From NCBI GenBank assembly GCA_910579395.1, contig CAJTUC010000005.1, positions 62,001 to 126,000 of the forward strand: a DNA stretch of 64,000 nt, in the 5' to 3' direction. Source of the DNA: an uncultured Lachnospiraceae bacterium. Lineage in GTDB: Bacteria; Bacillota; Clostridia; Lachnospirales; Lachnospiraceae. The stretch's first letter is position 1; each line of letters starts with the position of its first letter. Below the pieces are notes generated by a model, which did no database searches, was not told the origin of the DNA, and worked only from the letters and a program-made list of their open reading frames with translations. Both the position numbers and the translations under genes were made by a program. Shown piece by piece: positions 16,735 through 25,690 of the stretch.

Positions 16735-18783
16735 CTATGATTTTTTATAAAACTGCGAGGCATAACGGAATCTGGCATTCAGTGTCACCTGATTATTCAT
16801 CTGCTTCACAATATTTGTCCTTCTCGTCACAAAATCATCCAGTTTGTTCATATATTCTTCTGCCGAAATAGAGCCGTCGGCTACCAGATTCAAGCCCTTC
16901 TCCCAGCTGGCCGTAAGTCGTGGGTCGAGGAGTGGTTTGATAGAGGAAGAGACCACCTCATAAATCATTTCACCAAGCAGCGTCGGCGTAATGACCTGCG
17001 TTTTCTTATTTAAATCCAAATACCGGATATGTACGAGTTTTTTCAAAATTTCCGCTCTCGTTGCGGAAGTACCGATACCGCTTCCCTTAATCTGGGCACG
17101 CAGTTCTTCATCTTCTATAAACTGGCCTGCATTTTCCATCGTCAATATCATGGAACCGGAATTATAACGTTTCGGCGGCGTCGTCTCGCCTTCCTTAATC
17201 GTATATTCCTGCAGTACAAGTTTTTCGCCCTTCTTTAATCCCTTCAAAACTTCCATAAAAGATTCATCACAGGCTTCTTCGGTCTGTCCATTCTCCGCGC
17301 CGTCTTCTTTTTTATCCTCTTCCGAAGATTTCACCTCCGACCCCTTTCCCGCCTTATTTGCGGTAAAAGAATACTGTGATACTTTTAAATAGCCGCTCTC
17401 TGCAAGCACCTTGAAATTGGAAAAAAAGACTTCTCCCTTGATTTCTACTTTCAGGCTGATTTTCTGATAAACGGCCGCCGGATAAAAAATGCTCAGAAAT
17501 CTTCTGACAATGCACTCATAAACTTTCGCCGCAGTCGGATTCAAGCTTCCCAGACTGTTAAAGCCCTGTCCGGTCGGAATAATAGCGTAATGGTCGGTAA
17601 TCTGCTTGTCATTGACATAACGGGTCTTTGCAATACTTTTATAACTGCCTTTCGTGAGAACCTCTTCCGCCAGTTCCCTGACGATTCCATATTGTTTCAG
17701 GCCGCCGATATTCTTATGGATTTCCTTTGTGACCGCCGTAGACAGCACTCTCGCGTCCGTTCTCGGGTAAGTAGTCAGTTTTTTTTCGTATAATTCCTGT
17801 GCAATCCGCAGCGTTTCATCGGGGCTGATCTTGAACAGCTTGGAACAGTCGTTCTGCAGTTCTGCCAGATTGTATAAAAGCGGCGGATTCTTCGTTTCTT
17901 TCTTCTTTTCCATGCTCTGGAGCATCGGTTCGGATATGGGTTCTTCCGACAAATATTGAATCAGTTCCTGCGCTGTCTCTTTTTTCTGAAAGCCGTTCTC
18001 CTTATAAAGCAGAGGTGATGCAAAATAGCGGGAACCTTCTACGGCCTTCCATTCACAGCTGCATTTTCTGCCACGGATGTCGATATCCGCCAGCACACGG
18101 TAAAAAGGTATTTTCACGAATTCCCGGATTTCCCGTTCTCTGTTGACCACCATACCGAGCACACAGGTCATGACCCTGCCAACTGATATGACAGCCTTGT
18201 CAGCTTTTAAATAGGACTTGACGGGATAACTGTATTTTAATGTCAGCACTCTGGAAAAATTAATGCCCATCAGGTAATCTTCCTTCGCGCGCAGATAAGC
18301 TGCATCGCTCAGATTATCATAGGCTGACAGGTCTTTCGCTTCCCGGATGCCCCGCAGGATTTCTTCTTCCGTTTGGGAATCAATCCAGACTCTTTTTCGG
18401 GCTTTTCCGGTCACTTGCGCCTGCTGTTCCACCAATCTGTAAATATACTCCCCTTCTCTTCCGGAGTCGGTGCAGACATAAATCGTCTCCACATCCTCAC
18501 GGTTCAAGAGCCCGCTTACAATCTGAAACTGTTTTTTTACACCATCAATGACTTCATACTTGAATTCCTCCGGGATAAAAGGAATCGTATCAAGGGACCA
18601 TCTTTTATATTTTTCGTCATAAGCCTCCGGATAGCTCATTGTAACAAGATGTCCTACACACCATGTCACCACTGCTTCATCGGACTCCATATAGCCGTCC
18701 CGGTTGCTCATCCGATACTTCAAAGCCTTTGCAAATTCCCTTGCAACGCTGGGCTTTTCTGCAATAAACAAATTTTTTTTCAT
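16735..18783 (-). CDS. topB: DNA topoisomerase III (type IA)
   Basis: A 682-residue type IA topoisomerase. The TOPRIM domain starts MKKNLFIAEKPSVAREFAKAL and carries the metal motif CTDSGREGE (TDPDREGE in many relatives, so one acid is replaced). The active-site tyrosine lies in KKLTTYPRTDARVLS. There is no C-terminal zinc-ribbon array. It relaxes and decatenates single-stranded DNA crossovers during replication and recombination. It is a chromosomal-type gene with no conjugation genes nearby. Confidence 0.93.
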   Translation of the reverse strand: MKKNLFIAEKPSVAREFAKALKYRMSNRDGYMESDEAVVTWCVGHLVTMSYPEAYDEKYKRWSLDTIPFIPEEFKYEVIDGVKKQFQIVSGLLNREDVETIYVCTDSGREGEYIYRLVEQQAQVTGKARKRVWIDSQTEEEILRGIREAKDLSAYDNLSDAAYLRAKEDYLMGINFSRVLTLKYSYPVKSYLKADKAVISVGRVMTCVLGMVVNREREIREFVKIPFYRVLADIDIRGRKCSCEWKAVEGSRYFASPLLYKENGFQKKETAQELIQYLSEEPISEPMLQSMEKKKETKNPPLLYNLAELQNDCSKLFKISPDETLRIAQELYEKKLTTYPRTDARVLSTAVTKEIHKNIGGLKQYGIVRELAEEVLTKGSYKSIAKTRYVNDKQITDHYAIIPTGQGFNSLGSLNPTAAKVYECIVRRFLSIFYPAAVYQKISLKVEIKGEVFFSNFKVLAESGYLKVSQYSFTANKAGKGSEVKSSEEDKKEDGAENGQTEEACDESFMEVLKGLKKGEKLVLQEYTIKEGETTPPKRYNSGSMILTMENAGQFIEDEELRAQIKGSGIGTSATRAEILKKLVHIRYLDLNKKTQVITPTLLGEMIYEVVSSSIKPLLDPRLTASWEKGLNLVADGSISAEEYMNKLDDFVTRRTNIVKQMNNQVTLNARFRYASQFYKKS

Positions 18784-18805
18784 AATTCCTCATATTGGAT
18801 ATTTT

Positions 18806-20167
18806 TTAAATATCCGTGATCTGTACCAATTTCAAATTCTTTTTCACTTTCGCCTCCAAATCCAGTTTTTCGTCGAAACCGGAGGCCGTATACAAATAAA
18901 TATAATCCACGCCTAACTTTGCTTTTCTGGCATAAGATAACAGCCACTCATAATCTTCATAGGTCATCATCGCCTTTTCCCAGTTACAAAGTGCGATCAG
19001 GGTCCTGCCTTCCACGTCCTGCGCGATGACATCGATCGTACCTTCTTTTCCAACCCATTCACCGCTCTTCTCAAAATGTATTGGAAGTCTGCCCCGTTTA
19101 TTCAGCTTTTCAAGATGTTCACGACATACCTGCTTGAAGCAGCCGGACACATATTTCCTGAAAACGGGATAAATAAACCGATTATAGTATTCGCCCACCG
19201 AAATCGTCTGCAAGGCGCTCATGTATGGATACATATAGGTAAAATAGAAATTAACATAGGGATGAACAATCCGGTAGAGCCCTTTCTGCGCATTTTCTTT
19301 ATCCGCCATATCATAGGAAAAAACTTTCTCCACCAGTTCCAGTTCCATGAGATTTTTTAAATACACACTGATTTTGGCACGCGAAAATCCCGTGTGGAGA
19401 TAGATATCATTTAACTTGTACTTTCCGGAAGCAATAGCCGCAAGAATCGTATTATACACGCTCGTTTCCCGTAGCTGCTCCGCCACCATACGGTCCCATT
19501 CTTCAAACAGATAACTGTCCCTGTTCAAAATGTGCCGGCAGATATTCTGCTGTATCGTCAATTTGTCATCAAACTGATTCCATAACCCCGGAAATCCACC
19601 CAAAATAGAGTATGCTTCCACACACTCCTCTATTCTGAAATCAGGAAAACGATGTACAATATCGACAAAAGACAGGGCACGTATCTTCAGCAGACCGGAC
19701 AGTGCGTACGCCGCCTCTCCGATTCTGGTGATCATACTGTTTTCGATCCAGGCGATTGCCGAACTGCTAAGCAAGACCATCACACCGTTTTTTTCATCCA
19801 AAGCATTCAAAAACTGCACGAGCCCGCTCATGAAATGTTCACTCGTTTTGGCGATATGCTGAAATTCATCAATGATCATGAGCTTTTTGCCGCCCCCGGC
19901 ACACACAGAATTGAAAATATCCGGAAAATCAGGAAATTCTTTTGTTTCCATGCCGGCGTTCCGAAGCTGCATCCCCCATTGATACAACTGCTCCCGCTCC
20001 GAACAGGGCTTTGCGAGATAATAATGGCTCTGTTTTTCTTTCGAAAATTCTTTTAAAAGGGCAGTTTTTCCGATATGCTTTTGTCCATATACAACAAGAA
20101 TCTGGCTGCCTGCTTTTTCGTAATACTGCTCCAGATATTGTAATTCCGCTATCCTGCCTGCTAACAT
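18806..20167 (-). CDS. AAA+ ATPase with DUF234 domain
   Basis: A 453-residue protein. The ATPase has a Walker A motif (VVYGQKHIGKTALL, residues 25-38), a Walker B motif (LMIIDEFQHI, around 95-104) and a sensor region (VLLSSSA). A winged-helix segment and a C-terminal DUF234 region, related to restriction-endonuclease folds, follow (VIAQDVEGRTLIALCNWE). Such ATPases are common in archaea and anaerobes and their role is poorly known. Its neighbours are topB and an EAL protein, which say little. Confidence 0.8.
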   Translation of the reverse strand: MLAGRIAELQYLEQYYEKAGSQILVVYGQKHIGKTALLKEFSKEKQSHYYLAKPCSEREQLYQWGMQLRNAGMETKEFPDFPDIFNSVCAGGGKKLMIIDEFQHIAKTSEHFMSGLVQFLNALDEKNGVMVLLSSSAIAWIENSMITRIGEAAYALSGLLKIRALSFVDIVHRFPDFRIEECVEAYSILGGFPGLWNQFDDKLTIQQNICRHILNRDSYLFEEWDRMVAEQLRETSVYNTILAAIASGKYKLNDIYLHTGFSRAKISVYLKNLMELELVEKVFSYDMADKENAQKGLYRIVHPYVNFYFTYMYPYMSALQTISVGEYYNRFIYPVFRKYVSGCFKQVCREHLEKLNKRGRLPIHFEKSGEWVGKEGTIDVIAQDVEGRTLIALCNWEKAMMTYEDYEWLLSYARKAKLGVDYIYLYTASGFDEKLDLEAKVKKNLKLVQITDI

Positions 20168-20197
20168 AAAAACCCCTCATTCCTGTCAAGTTATCAT

Positions 20198-21922
20198 TCA
20201 TACAAGCATTTCTGCAAGCAATTCTTCGATTTCTTCCGGCGGCATTGGCCTTCCTAAATAATACCCCTGTATATTGTCACAATCGATTGCGGACAGGTAG
20301 TCGAACTGCTCCTGTGTCTCCACTCCTTCTGCAATCGTTTCAAAGCCCAGTTTTTTCACCATATAAATAATGGATTCCGTTATAATCCTTGTGTTCTCAT
20401 CCGTGATGACCGTATCGATAAAAGATTTATCCACTTTCAGCGTATCGATCGGCAGTCCTTTTAAATAGGAGAGGGAAGAATATCCCGTTCCGAAATCATC
20501 TAACGATATTTTAACGCCTATATTCCGTAATGTAACGAGTTTCTCCGTCACCTCTTTAAAATTATCGATGAGGATCGTCTCCGTAATTTCCAGCTCGATC
20601 TCTTCTGGAGAAATATCATATTTTCCAAGAATCTTCATTACCTTATCAACAAAATCCGGCTGTTTATATTGAATTGCCGAAATATTCAGCGAAAGAATCA
20701 TGGCGTAATGATATTTCTTTTTCCACTCCGCGTAAATGCGGGCGCTTTCCTCCATGACCCATGTGCCGATGGGAACAATCGTACCGTTCTTCTCCGCAAT
20801 CGGTATAAAGACATCCGGCTTGATCGACTTGCCGGTCTCATCTTTCCACCGGATCAGTGCTTCCACGCCCCGCAATATTCTGTCAGCAGTATGAAACTGC
20901 GGTTGAAAATATAATGTAAAATTCTGCGAAAAAACAGCTTCCTTCAATTTATTTTCAATCGTTACATTCTTTAAAAAATCTTCCAGAATGGAACCATCAA
21001 AATACTGAATCCTGCCTTTTCCGTTCTCTTTTGCCCGGAACATAACAATTTCTGCACAATTGATCAAATCCAATGTATCGGAAGCCGCTTCCGGATATTC
21101 CGCAATGCCGACGCTGATAGTTAAAAAAATTTCCTGTCCACTGCTTAAACGAAACGGCCTTTGCAATCTTTCCGATATTCTGGCATAGACCGACTCAACG
21201 CTTCTGTCTCCATAAGGATGATAAACACCAATACAGAAAATATCTCCGTTAAAATGAGATATCACAATATTCTCATCTTCAAGTTCTGCCAAAAACTGTC
21301 CGAAGGTCTGTACGATTTCGTCTCCGATAATGATACCCAGTTCATCGCTCATTCTCCGAAAATCGTCCAGATCAATGAACATAACAGCCACTTTACGCTC
21401 TTCTTCTTTTGCCCGACGCACAAACTCGCCGAGAAGACGCACAAAATAGTTTCGATTATATAATCCCGTCAAGAGATCGTAATACGCCATATAGGTCAAT
21501 TCGTCATTCTGTGAATTGAATTTCGTCACATCCTTGAAACGGATGATCTTATCCGCCGGATGACCCTCTTCATCATAGACGATCGTAATCTCTACCTCGA
21601 CCCACATTCTGCCGTCTTTCATCTTAACATCGATCGCCGTGGACCTCATCCCTCTTTTTTCGATAAACAGTGCTTCCTTCAGCGGCGTAACATATTTTTC
21701 TTCCACACAGTCATAAAATCTGGAAAAGTCCTCTCTGCTTTTTACCTGAAAATCAAAGAAATAATCCCAGTTCGCAATCGTCTGAACCGTATCTTCTTCA
21801 TAATTGTAATAAAGAAAAGCGCTGTTCGACGTTTCACAGATCAGATGAAGCATTTTAACATCCTTCATCAGCTTTCTGTTCACAGAACTCAGTAATTCTA
21901 TCTGCCCCCGCAAATCATCCAT
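20198..21922 (-). CDS. PAS-GGDEF-EAL protein, probable c-di-GMP phosphodiesterase
   Basis: A 574-residue signalling protein. The N-terminal sensor region (1-130) is PAS-like. The GGDEF domain starts DLLTGLYNRNYFVRLL but has NGDIF instead of GGDEF, so synthesis of c-di-GMP is unlikely. The EAL domain looks complete: VEALIRW, the Asn in LSLNISA, ELEITETILI, KISLDDFGTGYSS and IAEGVETQEQ. The likely activity is c-di-GMP hydrolysis, possibly tuned by the degenerate GGDEF domain. No membrane segments are seen. Confidence 0.87.
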   Translation of the reverse strand: MDDLRGQIELLSSVNRKLMKDVKMLHLICETSNSAFLYYNYEEDTVQTIANWDYFFDFQVKSREDFSRFYDCVEEKYVTPLKEALFIEKRGMRSTAIDVKMKDGRMWVEVEITIVYDEEGHPADKIIRFKDVTKFNSQNDELTYMAYYDLLTGLYNRNYFVRLLGEFVRRAKEEERKVAVMFIDLDDFRRMSDELGIIIGDEIVQTFGQFLAELEDENIVISHFNGDIFCIGVYHPYGDRSVESVYARISERLQRPFRLSSGQEIFLTISVGIAEYPEAASDTLDLINCAEIVMFRAKENGKGRIQYFDGSILEDFLKNVTIENKLKEAVFSQNFTLYFQPQFHTADRILRGVEALIRWKDETGKSIKPDVFIPIAEKNGTIVPIGTWVMEESARIYAEWKKKYHYAMILSLNISAIQYKQPDFVDKVMKILGKYDISPEEIELEITETILIDNFKEVTEKLVTLRNIGVKISLDDFGTGYSSLSYLKGLPIDTLKVDKSFIDTVITDENTRIITESIIYMVKKLGFETIAEGVETQEQFDYLSAIDCDNIQGYYLGRPMPPEEIEELLAEMLV

Positions 21923-21944
21923 ACCAATCTCCTATATTTCCCTA

Positions 21945-22181
21945 ACCCCCATGTCGCGGCCATACCGCAACTCAAATTCCAAGACAAGCAAGCTTCTGAC
22001 ACACTCACTTGTCAAAGAGAATGCCTCTTCGCGGCATCTCAAATTCCAAAACAGACAGACATATCAGGGAGAATGCCCTCTTTGGGAACATTCTCCGGGT
22101 AAGAAAGGTTCGCTCCGCGAACCATAGAACTTCTTGACGTTTCACCCTCTGGTGAAACGTCTTTAGAAGTTCTTCTTACCC
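21945..22181. repeat. Cluster of intergenic hairpins
   Basis: The space between asd and the EAL gene is packed with inverted repeats: GAGAATGCC/GGCATCTC near 22018-22041, GGAGAATG/CATTCTCC near 22068-22096, GGTTCG/CGAACC at 22108-22123, and a 21-base arm pair at 22126-22146 and 22151-22173. An outer pair GGGTAAGAA/TTCTTACCC (22097-22105, 22173-22181) encloses the last two and covers the asd stop codon. The phrase CTCAAATTCCAA occurs twice. None is followed by a T-run. Confidence 0.6.
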
Positions 22182-23252
22182 TATGTACCCCTTTGCCTTC
22201 AGCGTTTCCGCACACAGAATCGCGCCGCCTGCAGCGCCGCGCACCGTATTATGGGAAAGACCGATAAATTTCCAGTCGTATACGCTGTCTTCTCTAAGCC
22301 GTCCGACACTGATGCCCATACCGTTCTCAAAATCAACATCCATCTTCACTTGCGGCCTGTTATCTTCTTCCATGTACTGAATGAACTGTTTCGGTGCACT
22401 CGGAAGCTCCAGTTCCTGCGGAAGCCCTTTGTAGGCTTTTAATTTCTCGATCAGCTGCTCTTTTGTCGGCTGTTTTCTGAATTTCACAAATACGGCCGCC
22501 GTATGTCCGTTTAGAACCGGTACGCGGATACACTGACAGGTAATGACAGGTTCCACGGCAGGAACGATTTCTCCGTTCTCAATCTTCCCCCAGATTCTAA
22601 GCGGCTCCTTCTCACTCTTTTCCTCTTCCCCGCCGATATAGGGAATTACATTTTCGACCATTTCCGGCCAGTCTTTAAACGTCTTTCCGGCCCCGGAAAT
22701 CGCCTGATAAGTCGTTGCTACCACCTCATAAGGCTCAAATTCTTTCCATGCCGTTAAAACGGGCGCATAACTCTGAATGGAACAATTCGGTTTCACGGCG
22801 ATAAAGCCTTTCTGTGTGCCCAGTCTCTTCCTCTGGGATTCAATCACATCAAAATGCTCCGGGTTGATTTCCGGCACGACCATCGGCACGTCGGGCGTCC
22901 ATCTGTGGGCGCTGTTATTGGAAACAACGGGTGTTTCTGTCTTCGCATAAGCTTCCTCAATTTTTTTGATCTCGTCTTTCGTCATATCGACAGCAGAAAA
23001 TACGAAATCCACTTCCGAAGCAACCTTTTCCACGTCGTTCACATTTAATACGACAAGATTTTTCACAGCTTCCGGCATCGGCGTTGTCATTTTCCATCTA
23101 TCGCCTACCGCTTCTTCATAAGTCTTACCGGCTGAACGCGGGCTCGCCGCGATCGTACTTACTTCAAACCATGGATGATTCTCCAGCAGAGAAATAAACC
23201 GCTGTCCTACCATACCTGTTCCGCCTAAAATACCTACTTTTAATTTTTCCAT
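22176..23252 (-). CDS. asd: Aspartate-semialdehyde dehydrogenase
   Basis: This 358-residue enzyme converts aspartyl phosphate to aspartate semialdehyde for lysine, methionine, threonine and cell-wall diaminopimelate synthesis. The Rossmann motif is VGILGGTGMVGQRF, the active-site cysteine is in VKPNCSIQSY, and GLSHNTVRGAAGGAIL is near the end. The SNNSAHRW segment and length fit the archaeal/fungal-type branch. The ATG at 23252 has GTGGAGGAGAGG upstream. It starts 24 bases after the argH stop, so both are probably read together. Its stop codon lies inside an inverted repeat. Confidence 0.94.
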   Translation of the reverse strand: MEKLKVGILGGTGMVGQRFISLLENHPWFEVSTIAASPRSAGKTYEEAVGDRWKMTTPMPEAVKNLVVLNVNDVEKVASEVDFVFSAVDMTKDEIKKIEEAYAKTETPVVSNNSAHRWTPDVPMVVPEINPEHFDVIESQRKRLGTQKGFIAVKPNCSIQSYAPVLTAWKEFEPYEVVATTYQAISGAGKTFKDWPEMVENVIPYIGGEEEKSEKEPLRIWGKIENGEIVPAVEPVITCQCIRVPVLNGHTAAVFVKFRKQPTKEQLIEKLKAYKGLPQELELPSAPKQFIQYMEEDNRPQVKMDVDFENGMGISVGRLREDSVYDWKFIGLSHNTVRGAAGGAILCAETLKAKGYIG

Positions 23253-23276
23253 TTTTATCCTCTCCTCCACTTTATT

Positions 23277-24689
23277 CTACAGTTCTGCTGGTATCTTCAT
23301 TTCATGATACCAATCGGCTGTAAGATATTCTTTTTCTTTCTGAATGACCTTTCGCATGACTTCCGGTCCGGGCGCACCGAGCGTCAGTCTTTTCTCTACG
23401 CAGGTCTTTAAACTGATTTTCTCATAAACATCTTCCTCAAAGACTGAACTGATTTCTTTCAATTCTTCAATCGTCAGGTCATCAATGCTGCAATTTTTAT
23501 CAATGCAGTATAATACAAGTTTACCGATGATGCTGTGGGCATCCCGGAACGCCACCCCTTTGCTGACCAAATAATCCGCCGCATCCGTCGCATTGGTAAA
23601 GCCCATCGCCGCACTTTTCTCCATAACAGAGGGATTGAACTTCATCGTCCTGACCATGCCCTCGAACAGGGCAAGACATCCTTTTACCGTATCAATGGCG
23701 TCAAAGGTCAGTTCCTTATCCTCCTGCATATCCTTATTGTAAGCGAGCGGAATCCCCTTCATCGTCGTCAGTATGGAAATCAGCGCCCCATATACACGGC
23801 CCGTCTTTCCCCGAATCAGTTCTGCAATATCAGGGTTCTTCTTCTGCGGCATGATGCTGCTTCCCGTCGCATAGGCATCATCGATTTCCACGAACCGATA
23901 TTCGTTGGAATTCCAGATAATGATCTCCTCGCAGAACCTGCTCAGGTGCATCATAATTGTAGAAAGCGCCGAAAGAAACTCGATGACATAATCCCTGTCG
24001 GAAACCGAATCCATACTGTTTAATGTAGGCGCCTCAAAACCGAGCAGCGACGCCGTGTAATACCGGTCAAGCGGATAAGTCGTTCCCGCAAGCGCCCCGG
24101 CTCCAAGCGGACAATAATTCATCCTGCCATAGATATCCTGTAACCGCAGCCTGTCTCTTTTAAACATTTCAAAATATGCACCGATATGATGCGCCAGCGT
24201 AACCGGCTGTGCCTTCTGTAAATGTGTAAACCCGGGCATATAAGTTTCCATATTTTCTTCCATGAGCCGAAGCAGCGTCTCAAGCAGCTCCTTTAGCAGT
24301 TCGTCTACGGTAAGAACTTCCGTTCTTATGTACAATCTCATATCCAATGCTACCTGGTCATTACGGCTCCTTCCGGTATGCAGCTTTTTCCCTGCTTCAC
24401 CAATCCGTTCGATCAGATTCGCTTCCACAAAACTGTGAATATCCTCATATTCTTCCGTAATCTGCAGAACACCGCTCTCCACGTCCTCCCGAATTCCGGT
24501 CAATCCCTTTACAATCGCATCTTTCTCTTCTTTCGTCAAAATTCCCTGCTTTTCAAGCATGACGACATGTGCAATGCTCCCCTCGATATCCTGCTTATAG
24601 AACTTCTTATCAAAGCTGATGGAAGCATTAAAGTTATATACGAGTTTATCGGTTTCTCTTGTGAAACGCCCGCCCCATAGCTGTGCCAT
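23277..24689 (-). CDS. argH: Argininosuccinate lyase
   Basis: The last step of arginine synthesis: argininosuccinate to arginine plus fumarate. The start at 24689 gives MAQLWGGRF, the family's usual N-terminus, with CTGGAGG upstream. The superfamily signature SSIMPQKKNPD is present, as are TGRSRNDQVALD and FTHLQKAQPVTLAHH. Length is 470 residues, normal. It leads a two-gene unit with asd and has its own promoter. No other arg genes are in the window. Confidence 0.96.
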   Translation of the reverse strand: MAQLWGGRFTRETDKLVYNFNASISFDKKFYKQDIEGSIAHVVMLEKQGILTKEEKDAIVKGLTGIREDVESGVLQITEEYEDIHSFVEANLIERIGEAGKKLHTGRSRNDQVALDMRLYIRTEVLTVDELLKELLETLLRLMEENMETYMPGFTHLQKAQPVTLAHHIGAYFEMFKRDRLRLQDIYGRMNYCPLGAGALAGTTYPLDRYYTASLLGFEAPTLNSMDSVSDRDYVIEFLSALSTIMMHLSRFCEEIIIWNSNEYRFVEIDDAYATGSSIMPQKKNPDIAELIRGKTGRVYGALISILTTMKGIPLAYNKDMQEDKELTFDAIDTVKGCLALFEGMVRTMKFNPSVMEKSAAMGFTNATDAADYLVSKGVAFRDAHSIIGKLVLYCIDKNCSIDDLTIEELKEISSVFEEDVYEKISLKTCVEKRLTLGAPGPEVMRKVIQKEKEYLTADWYHEMKIPAEL

Positions 24690-24751
24690 AGTTACCTCCA
24701 GTTCTGCCTGACCCATAAATCCGGGCAATTGTTTTATTAAATCTGAATTTG

Positions 24752-24780
24752 ATGATACCATAAAAAGCCAACTTTTTCAA
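24752..24780 (-). promoter_or_regulatory. Promoter of argH-asd
   Basis: On the minus strand TTGAAA (24775-24780) and TATCAT (24752-24757) are separated by 17 bases. It lies 63 bases before the argH start. Confidence 0.65.
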
Positions 24781-24813
24781 TCAAAACTACTTTTTTATGG
24801 ATACTATCCATAT

Positions 24814-24861
24814 GAAAACGGTTACAGCCGGTTGCCGGGCGGCTGGGCTATAACCGTTTTC
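24814..24861. other. Strong stem-loop upstream of the ABC transporter genes
   Basis: GAAAACGGTTA at one end pairs perfectly with TAACCGTTTTC at the other, with an inner AGCC/GGCT pairing and a GC-rich loop. It lies between the divergent argH and ABC promoters. No T-run follows it. I found no match to TPP or guanidine riboswitch motifs that I know. Confidence 0.45.
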
Positions 24862-24919
24862 GCACAATTTTACAATTCTTTCATAAAATAATTTATAAAC
24901 ACAGGGAGACTTTAACAGA

Positions 24920-25690
24920 ATGCAGCCAATTTTATCTTTGGAAAATATTTCTTATTCTTATCACAATCTCAAAGGGGAAACGCCCGCCCTGTCAAAAATC
25001 AGTTTTCAGGTGACGGAGGGCGAATTTCTGGCATTCGTCGGACCGAGCGGCTGTGGCAAATCCACACTCCTTTCCATCATCGCAGGTCTGTTAGAACCCG
25101 AAAGCGGCAGCCTCTCTTTCGACACCGCATCCACTGTCGGCTATATGCTCCAGCATGATCACCTTTTCGAATGGCGGACAATTTACCAGAATGTACTTCT
25201 TGGATTGGAATTAAATAAAAATATGACAAAAGAAAATATAGATTTTGTTGTACAGCTTTTGCAGGACTACGGGCTCTATGCCTTTAAGGACAAAAAACCA
25301 TCCGAGCTGTCCGGCGGAATGCGCCAGCGTGCCGCTCTCATCCGTACAATGGCTATAAAACCCGACTTGCTGCTGTTGGATGAACCTTTCAGCGCACTGG
25401 ATTTTCAGACTCGGATGACCGTGTCCGCGGACATCGGCAATATTATCAGAAACACCGGAAAAACAGCAATTCTCATCACACACGACCTGTCGGAAGCCAT
25501 TACCCTTGCGGACCGCGTTATCGTGCTTTCCAAACGGCCCGCCACAACCAAATATGAACTTCCGATTCATTACGATATCGAGCGTACCTCTCCGCTCTCC
25601 ATACGCAATACGGATGTCTATCAGACTTATTTCAATCTTTTATGGAAGGAGTTGTCAGATGATCTCTCAGAACCAAAAACCCAAAACTGA
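24920..25690 (+). CDS. ABC transporter ATPase, SsuB/TauB/ThiZ type
   Basis: A 256-residue ATPase of the nitrate/sulfonate/taurine/pyrimidine importer group. Walker A is GPSGCGKSTLL, the Q-loop is GYMLQHDHLFEW, the signature is LSGGMRQRAAL and Walker B is LLLLDEPFSALD. It powers the permease encoded by the next gene, which overlaps it by 32 bases. That permease is now interrupted by a 10.2 kb mobile element, so this ATPase has probably lost its partner. No substrate-binding protein gene is adjacent. Confidence 0.92.
   Translation: MQPILSLENISYSYHNLKGETPALSKISFQVTEGEFLAFVGPSGCGKSTLLSIIAGLLEPESGSLSFDTASTVGYMLQHDHLFEWRTIYQNVLLGLELNKNMTKENIDFVVQLLQDYGLYAFKDKKPSELSGGMRQRAALIRTMAIKPDLLLLDEPFSALDFQTRMTVSADIGNIIRNTGKTAILITHDLSEAITLADRVIVLSKRPATTKYELPIHYDIERTSPLSIRNTDVYQTYFNLLWKELSDDLSEPKTQN

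Noticed and set aside
16735..18783. topB as evidence of an integrated conjugative element
   Set aside because: No relaxase, coupling protein, type IV secretion or integrase genes flank it, and its neighbours look chromosomal.
21945..22181. CRISPR array in the hairpin-rich gap
   Set aside because: The repeats are inverted, differ in length and sequence, and there are no regular direct repeats or cas genes.
24690..24919. TPP or guanidine riboswitch upstream of the ABC transporter
   Set aside because: None of the conserved motifs I know for these classes is visible; only a simple strong hairpin is present.
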